From Cenococcum geophilum 1.58 (taxonomy: Eukaryota; Ascomycota; Dothideomycetes; Gloniales; Gloniaceae): a stretch of 64,000 bases of DNA. This document shows, piece by piece, positions 11,354 to 25,439 of the stretch. A model generated the notes under the pieces. It did no database searches and was not told the DNA's origin. It saw only the letters and a list, made by a program, of their open reading frames with translations. The first letter of the stretch is position 1; each line of letters begins with the position of its first letter. A program made the translations under genes and the position numbers. Location of the stretch: contig KV748215.1 in the NCBI GenBank assembly GCA_001692895.1, positions 603,720-667,719 on the forward strand, in the 5' to 3' direction.

Positions 11354-11779
11354 TATAACGGAACCTTGTAGTAAGAACTACGATGGGTTCGTCAATAGGC
11401 TAGGTATATAGGAAATGCAAGTACAAAAGTCAACAACGTAATAATAACTAGTGGAGTGGTTGCCTAACAGATTAACTCTAATTATATTCTAAGAATTACT
11501 ATAAAGAAGGAACTATCTAGGTAGGGACTAAGGGTCCTTAAATATACAACTATACTCCTATAAAATCCTTCTTGTACATAATATACGCCTTATTTATATT
11601 AAACATAACGTCCCTTACATTTAACGCAGCTAATACGTTTAACCATTATGTAACTCGCTTACTATTTCTTATTATATAGTTCTATGGGTTCCATCCTAGA
11701 CCGTGCTTATATTAACTAACTAGCTTCTTCTAACTTTTCTCCAAGTAGTTATAACATCGTACTTAAAGCGTCCGTAACA
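11354..11779 (-). repeat. 3' LTR of Gypsy B
   Basis: This 426-bp repeat pairs with 19,147-19,572. It carries visibly more A and T than its partner, and the differences are transitions. Confidence 0.92.
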
Positions 11780-14700
11780 CCATCTCCCTCCTCTCCATCT
11801 TCGTCCTTAAAGATACCTAGCATCTCTAGGTTATTTACTAAAGGTATAATATCCATTTAATTAATTTGGTTAACATTGTTACTCATTATACCTAAAGCAA
11901 TTTCTTCTCTCTCCTAGGTTAAGCGTCGCCTTCGTACCGTTTCCTTAATACTGTTACTTAGTGAAGTAATAGCAATACCTTACTCTTATTGTGCGAAAGA
12001 GGGGTTAAGTTGCGTTATAATTGTAAGTCCCTCTAGTCGCTAACCTTCCTCTTATTCTAAATATACTCGCGCCAACATACATTCGTCGTGTGACGTTTGT
12101 TCTATATCTAATATTAAGTATACGTATCCTATTACTCTTAATAGTCTTTAAGTTCCCTAAGTAATTTATTATAGGGTCTTATATTTAATCTACTACTACA
12201 AAACTTAATGGTAAATTGGCCTCTACGCTGCTTAAGGTTTAGTATGCCTTAGAAGAGTCCGCACGTATTCTTAAAGCTCAGCGTTTAGCTTATGCTTATC
12301 TTTAGTATTTAGAACGTGTCTATAAGAAAGTTCGTTTAAAGGAGTAGAAACTTATTTAGTAGGGTCTTTAGGAACTAGGTAATAAAAGAACGGATTCTCT
12401 TCTAATAGAGAAGGAAACAGATCTAAGTAGCTCGGCAACTACTCTTCTTAGGTCCCCCTTAGGTGACTCATTCTTTAGCGATCCTTTTTTATTAATACTA
12501 CCTAACCTAATCTCTTCTAATACTCCTATACCTTTTCTATAGCGTTCTTTAAATTCTCTAGTGGCTCCTAGGTAGTCTTAGTATAGCCTATCCACTTAAC
12601 CTCGTACTATATTTTATCGTCAATGTTCTTATAATTAACGATCTTTAATACTTGCCATTTATCCTCTTTTTATCCTCTATACGTGTCTACTTTATAAACC
12701 GGTGGCTCAACATTCCTATATACTGGCTTTAGTATTACAATGTGCTATATAGGGTAGATCTTTATTTTAGCTAGTAGGTTTAACTTAAACGTAACCGGTA
12801 AAATCCTCTATATAATTTCGAAAGGTCCTAGTCTAACGTAGTCCAATTTCTTACTTAGTCGTCGACTCTTAAAATTTTTGTATAGTAGCTATACTTTATC
12901 TCCCTTCTTAAGATCTAGTCCCTTAGATCTCTTAGTATTATAGTACTTTTTTATTCTCTCTTATACTTTCTTTACTAATTTTATAAGGTCTACATAAAGA
13001 TTCATTAATGTCTTTATTCTTTCTTTGGCTGTACTACTTGTTTTCTTCGCTTGCTATAGTAATAACAATATTCTTAGCTCATATCTATAATTTGCCTTAA
13101 ATAGTAATGTGCCTATTCCTTCTTAAGGTGTTGCATTATATGTAAATTATATAACTAGTAATAGCGATACCCAATTATTCTATATATAATTAATATAGTG
13201 CCTTAGATACTGTTCTAGCGTCTAATTTAACCTTTCCATTTAACCGTCTGTCTATAGATAATATGCGGTAAAAGTTGCTACTTAAACTCCTTATTCCGCT
13301 AAGAACACTTCCTAGAATACTGCTATAAATCTTAAATCTCTATCCGATATAATCTTACTTAGTGCTCCATATCTTATAAACACTTCTTTAACGTAAATTC
13401 TAGCGACATCTTCCACTAAGATTTCTTTTGTGCATGCTATAAAGTATCCCCACTTTATAAGCTTATCTACTATTACTAAGATTGCGTCGTAATCTTATCC
13501 GGTAATAGGATCTCTTAATTTTGGTAACTTAATAATAAAGTCCCATAATATAACCTCCTATAGTCTCTTTGGTATTTTAATAGGTTATAGCCCTCCATAT
13601 AGCTTATACCTTATTAGTTTATTCCTTTAGCAATCTAGACATTTCTTTATAACCTTTCTAGCTATCCTCTAAATTCTATTAATAATGTACTCCTCCTAGA
13701 GTCTCAACACTAAGCTCGTAGCTCTATTATATCCTTAGGTTAGTCCCTTATAAAAGTCCTCTATAAACTACTTTGCTATACTTCTTAGGATATACTTTAC
13801 TTTTTAATTCTTATATATATCCATCTATAGATCTTCTAGCTATGCTTTTAGAATCCTTTATGCCTAAAAGCTTTCTAGTATCTTATAGACTTTCTCTAGT
13901 TTATCGTCTTCTTAAGTTGCTGTGATTTTCGGATAATTGTATCTAATTAATCCGTCTATATCTTTTCGTAATAAAGCCCCTAATGGCTTTTCCTCGTTTT
14001 ATAGTTTAGCTTTATGGCTTAGAGCATCTGCCCGCGTATTATCTGTACCTTTAGTATACTAAATCTTAAAATAGTATTCCGTAAGCATCTCTGCCCATTT
14101 AACCTATCTTTAGTTAAGTTCCTTTGTTATTAGGAATCCTGTTAGGTTCTTATAGTCCGTCTTAACCATAAATAGTTTCTCTATACCTTATAAGAATGCT
14201 CTTTATTCCTTTAATACTGCAACTATACCTAATAACTCCTTATTATAGATGTTATAGTTTAACTCCGGTGGTGTTATCTTCCAACTATAGTATACCACTG
14301 GGTGCTATCTATCTTAATGCCTTTATATAAAGTATGCCCTTAGTATATAGTCTAATATATCTGTTTCTACAACCGTCTCTAATCCTAGTTAATAGATCTT
14401 AAGAACTGGCTCCTAGGTAAATAACTCTTTAACTTTCTTAAAGAGTTCTCTTTACTCTTCCCCCCATGCCTATAGTTCTTCTTTCTTTATTAACCGCGTA
14501 AATGGCTTAATATCCTTTAACCACTACGCTATAAACCTTCTATAGTAATTATAAAACCCTAGAAACGATCTTAACTATATAACGTTCTCTAGTTCCTACC
14601 AATTTACTATAGCCTCAATCTTCTTTAGATCTATACTAAGTTGGCCTAGTTTAATAATAAATCTAACGAAATCGGTTTTCCTGGTGAAGAACTCGCATTT

Positions 14701-17700
14701 CTTAATTGCTACTAGCATCTATTCCTCTTATAGTCTCTTTAAGACCTATTTAACGTGTTCCCCATGTTCTTCCTTAGTCATTAAGTAGATAATAATATTG
14801 TCAAGATATGCTATAACAAATTCATCTAAGTATTCTCCTAATATATTATTAATACGCTTCTAGAATATTGCTAGTGCGTTTATAAGCCTAAATTGCATAA
14901 CTAATAGTTTATATAGTCCTTCCTTTAACCTAAAGGCTGCCTTCTATTTATNNCCTTCCTTAATNCTAATCTAATGGTACGCCNATCTTAGATCTATCTT
15001 TNTAAAGATTTGCGCNTTNCCNATCCTATNTTAGATTTCNCTAATTAAGGGTAAANGATACCTATCCTTCCTAGTAATGCTGTTTAACTATCTATAGTTA
15101 ATATATAGCCTTAGTTTGCCATTCTTCTTTGGTATAAATAGTACTAGATAACCTGCTGATAACTGCGATGGTCTAATATATCCCTTTTATAGATTTTCCT
15201 AGACAAACTCTTTTAACGCTCTACCTTCTTCTTTGGTAAGCTTATAGATTGAAAAGAACTTTAGACTTGTTCCTAGTTCTAACTCTATTTTATAGTCCTA
15301 TACTACATATTCTAATAGCTTTTTACTTTCCGGTAACCATAGTTTCTTACCGTACTTATAGTATCTCTTTAGTATATAGCTTAGTCCCTTTTCTGTTTCT
15401 TTATAGGTTGCTCCTACTTAGTACTATACTAACTTGGCTTGTTATTATATCTTACGGCGTTAAGTATCTCTAATATTAACTTAACCTATAATCTAATCGA
15501 TCCTTAGATTGTATTCCTATAACCAAGGCATGCCTAATACTGCCTTATCCCGTCCCAATGGTAGGATATTAAAAGACATCTTAATTTGTCTTCCTTTAAT
15601 AGTTATCTAAATAGGTCCTGTTTTAAGATTGATAATCCCTTCTCTATAGGTTCTTGGATCTCCTAAAATTGTAACTAATAGGTAAAGTTGCTCCTTTTGT
15701 CTGTAAGGTAGCCCCATTCTCTTAACTGCTGCTAGTAAGATATAGTTTCGCGTTGCTCTACTATCTATTAGTGCTTTAAACTGCTAATCTTGCCAATTAA
15801 TCCATAAATTTAGGTGTTGTCCTTAAATTCCTTTAAGGGTCTAAAGCTCTACTACTGGCTCCCTTTTATCCTATGGGCCTCTACTTTTTCTAACTATTAG
15901 CTGCTTAATCCTAGTGCACTTAGCTCGCTCTTTAGCTAATACCTAGTTCGCTTTTTATCTTTAATATGCCATAGATACGTGTTTTCTAGGCATTCCCACC
16001 ACTATTATCCGTCTAAGCATTCTTCCGTGAGGAATCTTCCTAGTTAAAGTACTAAACTTCCTTCCTCTTAGATTTCTATTGGATGCCATCTATATATATA
16101 TTTAGCATTCCTATACTATTACTTATCCGTTATCCAGTATATCCTTATAGGGTATTTCCGATTCTTTTCTTTCGGATTTTTATATATCTTGTATATATCG
16201 TCTACATACGCAATCTATAATATCGTATAGTGTGCTAGGTGCTTTGGGTTAACTCTTAGCTCGTCTTTATTCCTAAGTTTAAACCTTTATCGTGCTAATC
16301 TAAATATTGCGACTTTATTTGCGGGTACTAAAATGCGCCTCTTGCTTCTCTAGTCCTCTAAACGTTCCTCTAGATCCTTTAATATTATAATTAAGGCTCC
16401 TTTAATATGCGTCATGGCCTTCTCTATAATTGGGTGGTCCTAGATAACTTTTTTATCCAATTATATATAGAAATCTTCCTACTTATCATTACGTCGTTGC
16501 CTATACCACTTTTAGTATAGCTGCTGGAGTGTATACGGTCTGTCCGTAAGGAAATATCTCTTTATTGCTACGTCGTGACAGCCTTTAGTATATTGTTTCT
16601 TAAACCTAGTAGGAATCCCTAGATCCTCTTCTTATTCTAGTTTAGTAAGCTACTTAGCTCTTAGTATGCCTACTCTCGGCCTATTAGTAATTCTTTATAC
16701 TAGTACTCTGTCCTTTATACGTCCTAATATACTAGATCTTTTATCTAGTTTCTGTTCTTGCTATGCGATAATTCTTTACCTAAATTCTTCTATGGTTTCT
16801 TTTGGTTTACGCCTTACGCTCTAATCCTTAAAGTCATTTTACTTCTTAATCCTATTATCGACTTTTTAATCTTTAGTCCAAACACTTCATTTAACTAGTA
16901 AATCCTCTAGGTTTATATATTCGTCTCCCAGTCTAATTGCTATTTATGCCGCAGATTCTCTAATCTATAAAGAAGCTCCTAGCCTCTTATCTATGGGTGT
17001 CCTAATCCATACCCTAAATTCTTAACCCCTTAGGTTCTTTAATCCCAAGCTTGCTTTTAACTTAAGCTTAGCCCCTACCTTAGTCTAACTAGGCTTAACT
17101 GGTGTCCTCGTCTCGTCTTAAAAGTCCTAGATCTCACTTATCTTATTTTAAGAATCTTATGCCGTTGGGAATTCTTATCCTGAGCTCATTTGTATATTTT
17201 TAAACTAAGCTGCTGCTCTACTCTATTGGTTTCTATCTATTATGGGTCCTTAAGCTTACTTTATCTCATCTTAAGAATCTTAGTTGTCTCTCATCTCATC
17301 TTAAGAATCTTAAGCTTTTGGCCTTTTGCCTTTATTAAGTGCCAAAGTAGTTCACTATCCTACTTCTCTTACGTCTCGCGAAGCGATAAACATTATATTT
17401 AGTGGGGTTTCAATCCCTACTAATGTTCCTTATTCTGTAATAGAATTATCCTCTATCTCTGGTATAATATCTCTAAGGTTTACTCGCTCCTAGTAAGCGG
17501 CCCTTATTGCCTCATCGTCACGGAATATTTCGCCTAGGTTAAATTTATCGTCCTTAATATCCGATCTGCGAACTAGTTCGTTAGTTCCTCTATATCCTAT
17601 AGGTACTAGCTCCTATAGCTAATAGCTTACGCTATACTTAGCGTCCTTATAAATTCGGCATGCGTTGTTATAATAAAACGTAAAACTTCTAATTAAACAC

Positions 17701-17842
17701 TCTTTTATTCCTTATAGTATATTATTATCCCTTTATACGTGTATGTCGTCTACTAGTCTTATACCTTTTACTACGTAGTAACTCTACCTACTTCTATAGT
17801 CTCTAACGTAATAACCCTATTTTCCGCAATTTATATAAGCTC

Positions 17843-18100
17843 TGTAAGGCAGTATTGCCAGGGTGTACGGTAGGGAGCAGGCAAGCCGAGCATGAGTCAC
17901 ATAGGGAGTCGATGGAAGAGGACGATATGGTAATGAGGTAGGCAATAGCCTCGTACTGAGACGAACCGATAGGGGAGGAAGGAGGCTGCAAGCCCGAGGT
18001 GCTTATAAGGAGGTGCCAAGGGCTAGCCGAAGGCTAGCCTTGGCGACCCCTGAGAGCCCCTAGGCGATGCAGCCGAGTAAGGGCCAAAATAACCCTTACA
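17843..18100. repeat. Solo LTR (258 bp) inserted in the gag region of Gypsy B
   Basis: The ends are TGTAAGG and CCTTACA, with target duplication AGCTC (17,838-17,842 and 18,101-18,105). The uninterrupted site can be seen in Gypsy D near 60,960-60,985. TG...CA ends and a 5-bp duplication fit an LTR left by LTR-LTR recombination. A small TIR element (MITE) with 7-bp inverted ends is the alternative. The repeat is GC-rich and hardly RIP-mutated, unlike the DNA around it. A second copy is at 1-220. Confidence 0.85.
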
Positions 18101-19146
18101 AGCTCCTTCTTTAAACTATTTCTCTTATTATAGAGTCCACCTAAATATCTTCTGCTATTAAGATCCCTAATTCGGCCTCTACTCCTTAGACCTTTAATTA
18201 CTTAATCCTTGTCCTCTAGGTTTCTATAGTTTGCTCCATCTCTTATAGGCTTCTTTAGTACCACTTAGGTCCATTAGCTCTACGCCGTACCATAGTTTCT
18301 AATTTAGCTTTTGTTATTGCGTACTCTGCGCCTTATATAACTATAGAACTCTATCCTAGCCTCTCTTAGCCTGTTCCCTTTAGTAGATCTAATTATTAAT
18401 CTTAATCGCCTNATCTATTANNTCCCTTAGGGTNTCNNCATCTTNTATNAGNATAATCGCGTCCTAGACTTTAGCCTTAAGTCCCTATTTATACTATACT
18501 ATAAGCGCCCTATTATTCCACTCTATTTATATTGCTAGTGTCTGGAACTATATCATATACTTAATTACTAAAGTTCGTTGCATAAGATTCTAGAGTTTTC
18601 TTTCCGCTATAGTTATTCCTTCCAGGTCTCTAAACATCTGCGTTAGTTATTCTACGAATCCTTCCCAACTTAAGAACATAAATCGCATGTCTTAGTTAGT
18701 AGTCGTTATTCCATTTGCCTGTATCTCCGTAAGGTAAGGTTTAAACCACTTAAGTGCTTTTCCTAATAAGAATAGTCCTATATAGGCTATCCGATCCACG
18801 GGTATAGGTAACTTTACTCCCTCCTATAAGACCTTAAAGTGCATCTACGTAAGAAATCCTTTAAGCTTTAACTTCTCTCCTATAAATCTCTTAATTAATA
18901 GTAGCTTAATCTTTACTACTCCTATCCCATTAAGTCTTTCTTCCAATACTATATTATTAGCTATTAGCTAGTTAACTACTTCCTGTAGTTATCTAACCGT
19001 CACAGGTTGCTATAAGTTAGTATCTACCATACTAGTATCACCTCCTATCCCTAAAGTAGTTGCTACCGTCGATAGCGTTATAGTAGCTGCTTTTGGTAGT
19101 ATATTATTTAACTTCTTATATTAATACCGTAACTAGGTAGTAATTA

Positions 19147-19572
19147 TATAACGGAACCTTATAGCAAGAACTACAATAGGTTCGTTAATAGGCTAGGTGT
19201 GTAGGAAATATAAGTATAAAAGTCAACAATGTAATAACAACTGGTGGAGTGGTTGCCCAACAGATTAACTCCAATTATATTCTAAGAATTACTACAAAGA
19301 AGGAACTATCTAGGTAGGGACTAAGGGTCCTTAAATACACAACCGTACTCCTATGAAATCCTTCTTATACGTGATGTACGCCTTATCTGTATTAAACGTG
19401 ACGTCCCTTATGTTTAACGTAGCCAATACGTTCAACCATTATGTGACTCGCTTACCATTCCTCGTCACATAGTTCCACGGATTCCATCCTAGACCGTGCT
19501 TGTATTAACCAACTAGCTTCTTCCGACTCTTCTCCAAGTAGTCGTAACATCGTACTTAAAGCGTCCGTAACA
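19147..19572 (-). repeat. 5' LTR of Gypsy B
   Basis: This 426-bp repeat is followed by target duplication AGATA at 19,573-19,577, after which the interior of Gypsy A resumes. Confidence 0.92.
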
Positions 19573-22500
19573 AGATAACTAAGATTCTTAAAGTAAGATA
19601 AGGTATACCTAAGGACCTACAATAGACGAAAACCGATAGAGTAGGGCAACAGCTTAGTTTAAAGACATATAAATAAGCTTAGGATAAGAATTCCTAACGG
19701 TATAAGACTCTTAAGATAAGATAAGTGAGATTTAAAACTCTTAAGACGAGATGAGAATACCATAGACGCCTAGTTAGACTAAGGTGGGAGCTAAACTTAA
19801 GTTAGAAGCAAGCTTAGGATTAAAGAATCTAAGGGATTAAGAATTTAGAGTATAAATCCGGACACCTATAAGTAAGAAATAAGGAGCTTCTCTATAGATT
19901 AAAGAATCTGCAGCGCAAATAGCGATTAGGCTAGGAGACAGATATATAGACCTAGAAGACTTACTAGGGGAATATAGTGTTCGGCCTAAAGATTAAAAAG
20001 TTAATACTAAGATTAGGAAGTAAGAGGACTTTAAGGATTTACTTACGAGATGTAATATAAAGGAAACCGTAAAGGAATTTAGAGCGAGAATTACCTTATA
20101 GCAAGAATAGAAACTAGATAAGAGATCTAGTATATTAGGACGTATAAGAGATAGAGCGCTAGTATAAAGGGTTATTAATAGGCCTAGAGTAGGTACACTA
20201 AGAGCTAAGTAGCTTACTAAACTAGAATAAGAAGAGAATCTAGGGATTCTTACTAGGTTTAAGGAACGATATACTAAAGGCTGTTATAACGCAGTAATAA
20301 AGAGATATTTCCTTACGGACGAACTATATATACTTAAGCAGCTGTACTAAAAGTGGTATAGGCAACAACATAATAATAAGTAGGAAGATTTCTATATATA
20401 GATGGACGAAAAGGTTATCTAAGACTACCTAATTATAGAAAAGGCTATAACTTATATTAAGGGGGCCTTAATTATAACATTAAAGGATCTAGAGAAGTAA
20501 TTAGAGGACTAGAGAAGTAAAAGGCGAATCTTAGTACCCGCGAACAAAGTTATAACGCTTAAATTAACATAAGAAAGGTTTAAACTTAAGGATAAAGACG
20601 AGCTAAGAGTTAACCTAAGATATTAAGTATATTATATACTATCGTGGATAGTATATATAGATAATGCGTGTAATATACATAGAGTATTAAAGAACAGAAA
20701 TTGGAAGTATCTAATAAGGATATATTAGATGACGGATAAGGCGAAGTATTAAAATGCTAAGTATATGTATAGTTAGCACCTAGTCGAAGTTTAAGAATAA
20801 GGGGACTTAACACTTTAACTAGGAAGATTCCTTACGGAAGAATGCCTAAATAGACGATAATGGTGGGAATGTCTAAAGAATACCTATCTATAGTATATTA
20901 AAGACAAAAAACGAACTAAGTATTAGCCTAAGTTGGACTAAGTATAAATAGGATCTAGTAACTAGTAGTTGGGAAAAGTAGAGGCCTATAGAACTAGAGG
21001 GAGCCAGTAGTAGAGCCTTAGACCCTTAAAGGAATTTAAGGATAATACCTAAACCTATAAGTTAAATGGTAAGATTAACAGTTTGAGGTATTAATAGATA
21101 GTGGAGTAATAAGGAACTATATCTTGCTAATAGCAGTTAAAAGAATGGGGTTATTATATAGGCAGAAGGAACGTCCTTACCTATTAGTAATAATTTTAGG
21201 AGATCTGATAGCATATGGAGGAGGTATTATTAATCTTAAAATAGGACCTATTTAGCTAACTATTAAGGAAAGATAAATTGAGATGTCTTTTAATATATTA
21301 CCATTGGGGAACGATAAGGCAGTATTGGGAATGCCTTGGTTATAGGAATACAATTCAAAGATTGATTGGATTATAGGTTAGGTTAATATTAGAAATACTT
21401 AACGCCGTAAAATGCGATAATAAGCTAAGTTGAGATACTATAAGTACGGTAAGAAACTATGGTTACCTAAGAGTGAAAAGCTGTTAAAGTATACAGTATG
21501 GGACTATAAAATAGAATTGGAACTAGGAATAAGTCTAAGGTTCTTTCCAACCTATAAGCTTACTAAAGAAGAAGGTAGAGCATTAAAAGAGTTTATCTAA
21601 GAAAACTTATAAAAGGGATATATTAGACTATCGCAGTTATTAGCGGGTTATCTAGTACTGTTTATACTAAAAAAGAATAGTAAACTAAGGCTGTGTATTA
21701 ACTACAGATAGTTAAATAGTATTACTAGAAAGGATAGGTATCCTTTACCCTTAATTAGCGAAATCTAAGATAGGATNGGTAANGCGTANATCTTTANAAA
21801 NATAGATCTAAGATNGGCNTACNATTANATTANAATTAAGGAAGGCNANNAATAGAAGGCAGCCTTTAGGTTAAAGGAAGGACTATATAAACCATTAGTT
21901 ATACAATTTGGACTTATAAATATACTAGTAATGTTTTAGAAGCATATTAACAACATATTAGGGAAATATTTAGATAAATTTGTTATAGTATACCTTAACG
22001 ATATTACTATCTACTTAATAAACGAGGAAGAATATGGAGAACACGTTAAATGGGTTTTAAAGAGACTATAAGAAGAATAAATACTAGTAGTAATTAAGAA
22101 ATGCGAGTTCTTTACTAGGAAGACTAATTTTGTTAGATTTATTATTAAACTAGGCCAACTTAGTATAGATCTAAAGAATATTAAGGCTATAGTAAATTAG
22201 TAAAAACTAGAGAACGTTACGTAGTTAAGATCGTTCCTAGGGTTTTATAATTACTGTAGAAGGTTTATAGCATAGTAGTTAAAAGATATTAAACCATTTA
22301 TACAATTAATAAAGAAAGAAGAACTATAGGTATGGGGAGAGGAATAACGAGAACTCTTTAAAAAAGTTAAAGAGTTATTTACTTAGGAGCCAGTTTTTAA
22401 GATCTATTAACTAGGACTAGAGATGGTTATAGAAATAGATGCATTAGACTTTATACTAGGAGTATATTTTATATAAAGGTATTTAGATAAATGGCATCCA

Positions 22501-25014
22501 GTAGCATATTATAGTTAAAAGATAATACTACTAGAGTTAAACTATAATATCTATAATAAGGAGTTATTAGGTATAGTTATAGTACTAAAAAAATAGAGAG
22601 CATTCTTATAAGGCATAGAGAAACTATTTATAGTTAAAACGGATTATAAGAACCTAATAGGATTCTTAATAATTAAGGAACTTAACTAAAGATAGGTTAG
22701 ATAGGTAGAGATACTTATAGAATACTATTTTAAGATTTAGTATACTAAGGGTATAGATAATACGCGAGCTAATGCGTTAAGTTAAAAAAAATAAACTATA
22801 AAATGATAACAAGCTATTAGGGGCTTTATTACAAAGAGATATAGATAAACTAATTAGGTATAATTATCCAAAAATTATAGTAACTTAAGAGAATAAGTTA
22901 GAAAAGGTTTACGAGATATTAGAAAGCTTTTAGGTATAAAGAATTCTAAAAGCATAGCTAGAAGATTTATAGTTAGATATATATGAAAACTAAGAAGTAA
23001 AGTATATCCTAAGAAGTATAGTAGAGCAGTTTATGGAGGACTTTTATAAGGGACTAACTTAAGGACATAACGGAGCCATAGGCTTAGTGTTAAGACTTTA
23101 GAAAGAGTATATTATTAACAGAATTTAGAGGATAGCTAGAAAGGTTACTAAGGAGTGTTTAGACTGCTAAAGAAATAAATTAACGAGGCATAAACCGTAT
23201 GGAGGACTATAATCTATTAAAATACTAGAAAGACTATAGGAGGTTATATTATAGGACTTTATTATTAAGTTACTAAAGTTAAGAGATCCTATTACCGGAT
23301 AAGATTATAACGTAATCTTAGTAATAGTAGATAAACTTATAAAGTGGGGATATTTTATAGTATATATAGAAGAAATCTTAGCGGAAGATATTGCTAGAAT
23401 CTATGTTAAAGAAGTGTTTATAAGATATAGAGTACTAAATAAAATTATATTGGATAGAGATTTAAGATTTATAGCAGTATTTTAGGAGGTATTCTTAGCG
23501 GAATAAGAAGTTTAAGTAGCAACTTTTACTGTATATTATCTATAGACAGATGGTTAAATAGAAAGATTAAACTAGACACTAAAGCAGTATCTAAGGTATT
23601 ATGTTAATCACGTATAGAATAATTAGGTATTGCTATTACCAGTTATATAGTTTATATATAATATAATACTATAAAAGGGAACGGGTACGTTACTATTTAA
23701 GGCGAATTATAGATACGAGTTAAGAATGTTATTATTACTACGTTAAGTAAAGAAAATAAGTAGTAGAGCTAAGTAAAGGATAGAGACTTTAATAAATCTT
23801 TATGCAAACCTTACGGAAATAGCTAAGATAGTATAGTAAAGAATAAAAAGGTACTATAATGCTAAGAGATCTAAGGGACCAGATCTTAGGGAGGGAGATA
23901 AAGTATAGCTACTATATAAAAATTTCAAGAGTTAACAACTAAGTAAAAAGTTGGACTATGTTAAACTAGGACCTTTTAAAATTATATAGAGAATTTTACC
24001 GGTTATATTTAAGTTAAACTTACTAGCTAAAATAAAGATCTACCCTATATAGTATATTGTAATGCTAGNGCTAGTATATAGGAATATTAAGCCACTAGTT
24101 TATAAAGTAGACACGTATAGAGGCTAGGAAGAAGATAAATAGTAAGTTTTAAAGATTATTAGTTATAAGGACATTAATAATAAAATATAGTATAAGGTTA
24201 AGTAAATAGGCTATACTAAGACTACCTAGGAGCTACTAGAGAACTTAAAGAATACTATAGGAAAGGTATAGGAGTATCGGAAGAAAATAAGTTAGGTAAT
24301 ATTAATAAGAAAGGATTGTTAAAGAATAAGTTACTTAAGGGGGACCTAAGAAGAGCGACTGCTAAACTACTTAGAGTTATTCCCTTTACTATAGGAGGAG
24401 AGTTAGTTCTCTTATTACCTAGTTCCTATAGACCTTATTTTATAAGTTTCTACTCCTTAAAATAAACCTTCTTATAAACCTTCTTAAGGCGAAGTAATTA
24501 AGTAGATGCCGTAATGCGAATATTTAAAGCCTTTTATTCTGTATTATAAGAACGTTCTAACTTAGTAAGGGCTTAAGATAGTTTACTATCTAGCTATATA
24601 GTAGCAGATTAAATATAAAACCCTAAGACAAATTAATTAGGGAACTAGACGACTATTAAGAGTAATAGGTTACGTATATTTAGCATTAAAGGTAAAGCAA
24701 ACGTTACAGGATAAGTAAATATTTGCTTTAGTATACTTTAAATAAGAGGATAGTTATTATAAAGAAGGACTCGCTAACGTAATATAAACTAATCCCTCTT
24801 TTATATAACGAGAATACGGAGACGGTATAATCTTACTAAGAGATAATATCGCAGCGATAGTGCGGGCACAACGTTAGGCGTATAAAGAAGAAATTACTTT
24901 AGGTATAATGAGTAATAATATTAACTAAATTAATTAGATAAATATTATACCTCTAGTAAACAACTTAAAGATATTAAGGATCTTTAAGGACGAAGATAAA
25001 GAGGAGGGAGATAG

Positions 25015-25439
25015 TGTTATGGACGCTTTAAGTATAATATTATAACTACTAGGAGAAGAGTTGGAAGAAGCTAGTTGGTTAATAAGAGTACGGTCTAGGA
25101 TAGATCCGGTAGAGCTATATAATAAGGAATAGTAACTAAGGTTATATAATATGCTATATATTAAATAAGAGGAATAAGAGGAACTTACGTACCTTATATA
25201 TAAGACGTATATTACGTATAAGAAGGATTTTATAGGAGTACGGTTGTGTATTTAAGGACCCTTAATCCCTACCTAGATAGTTCCTTCCTTGTAGTAATTC
25301 TTAGAATACAATTAAAGTTAATCTATTAGGCAACTACTCTACTAGTTATTATTACGTTGTTAACTACTATCTTTGTATTTTCTATATACCTAGCCTATTA
25401 ACGAACCTATTGTAGTTCCTACTACTAGGTTCCGTTACA
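25015..25439 (+). repeat. 3' LTR of Gypsy A
   Basis: This 425-bp repeat is preceded by a purine-rich tract (24,998-25,011) and followed by ACCGT, after which the interrupted 20-bp minisatellite resumes. Confidence 0.92.

Larger units (their letters stand above)
11354..19572 (-). mobile_element. Gypsy chromovirus B nested in A, minus strand, whole structure but decayed
   Basis: LTRs are at 19,147-19,572 (5') and 11,354-11,779 (3'), 426 bp each. The target duplication AGATA (11,349-11,353 and 19,573-19,577) lies in the linker of A between gag and protease. On the minus strand the parts run: gag about 19,100-17,400, itself holding a solo LTR at 17,843-18,100; a linker; protease near 15,760-15,790; reverse transcriptase about 15,250-14,600; RNase H about 14,420-14,000; integrase about 13,720-12,850; chromodomain about 12,690-12,540; and an unassigned 3' stretch about 12,500-11,800. 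It belongs to the same family as A by LTR similarity and is broken many times. Clusters of N lie at 14,952-15,053 and 18,412-18,452. Confidence 0.93.
9323..25439 (+). mobile_element. Gypsy chromovirus A, whole structure but heavily RIP-decayed, with Gypsy B nested inside
   Basis: The element has LTRs at 9,323-9,747 and 25,015-25,439 (425 bp each, TGTTA...TTACA type) and a target duplication ACCGT (9,318-9,322 and 25,440-25,444). Its own length is about 7.9 kb once B is set aside. Parts in order: gag from about 9,790, with a degraded zinc-knuckle region near 10,780-10,860; a linker holding B (11,354-19,572); protease near 21,080-21,130; reverse transcriptase about 21,550-22,200; RNase H about 22,430-22,800; integrase about 23,020-23,950; a chromodomain about 24,060-24,310; and about 700 bp of unassigned coding-like DNA before a polypurine tract at 24,998-25,011. 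It is broken many times over in every part. It is older than B, which sits inside it. Confidence 0.93.

Noticed and set aside
11354-12500. A host gene between Gypsy A gag and pol
   Set aside because: It is the LTR and 3' part of Gypsy B on the minus strand, with paired AGATA duplications.
15249-17402. Short plus-strand open frames at 15,249, 17,190 and similar
   Set aside because: They lie antisense to pol and gag of Gypsy B; the same holds for 59,758 and 61,717 in Gypsy D and 41,412 and 44,121 in Copia.
17803-17991. 62-residue minus-strand open frame
   Set aside because: It spans the junction of Gypsy B and the solo LTR and so cannot be an old gene.
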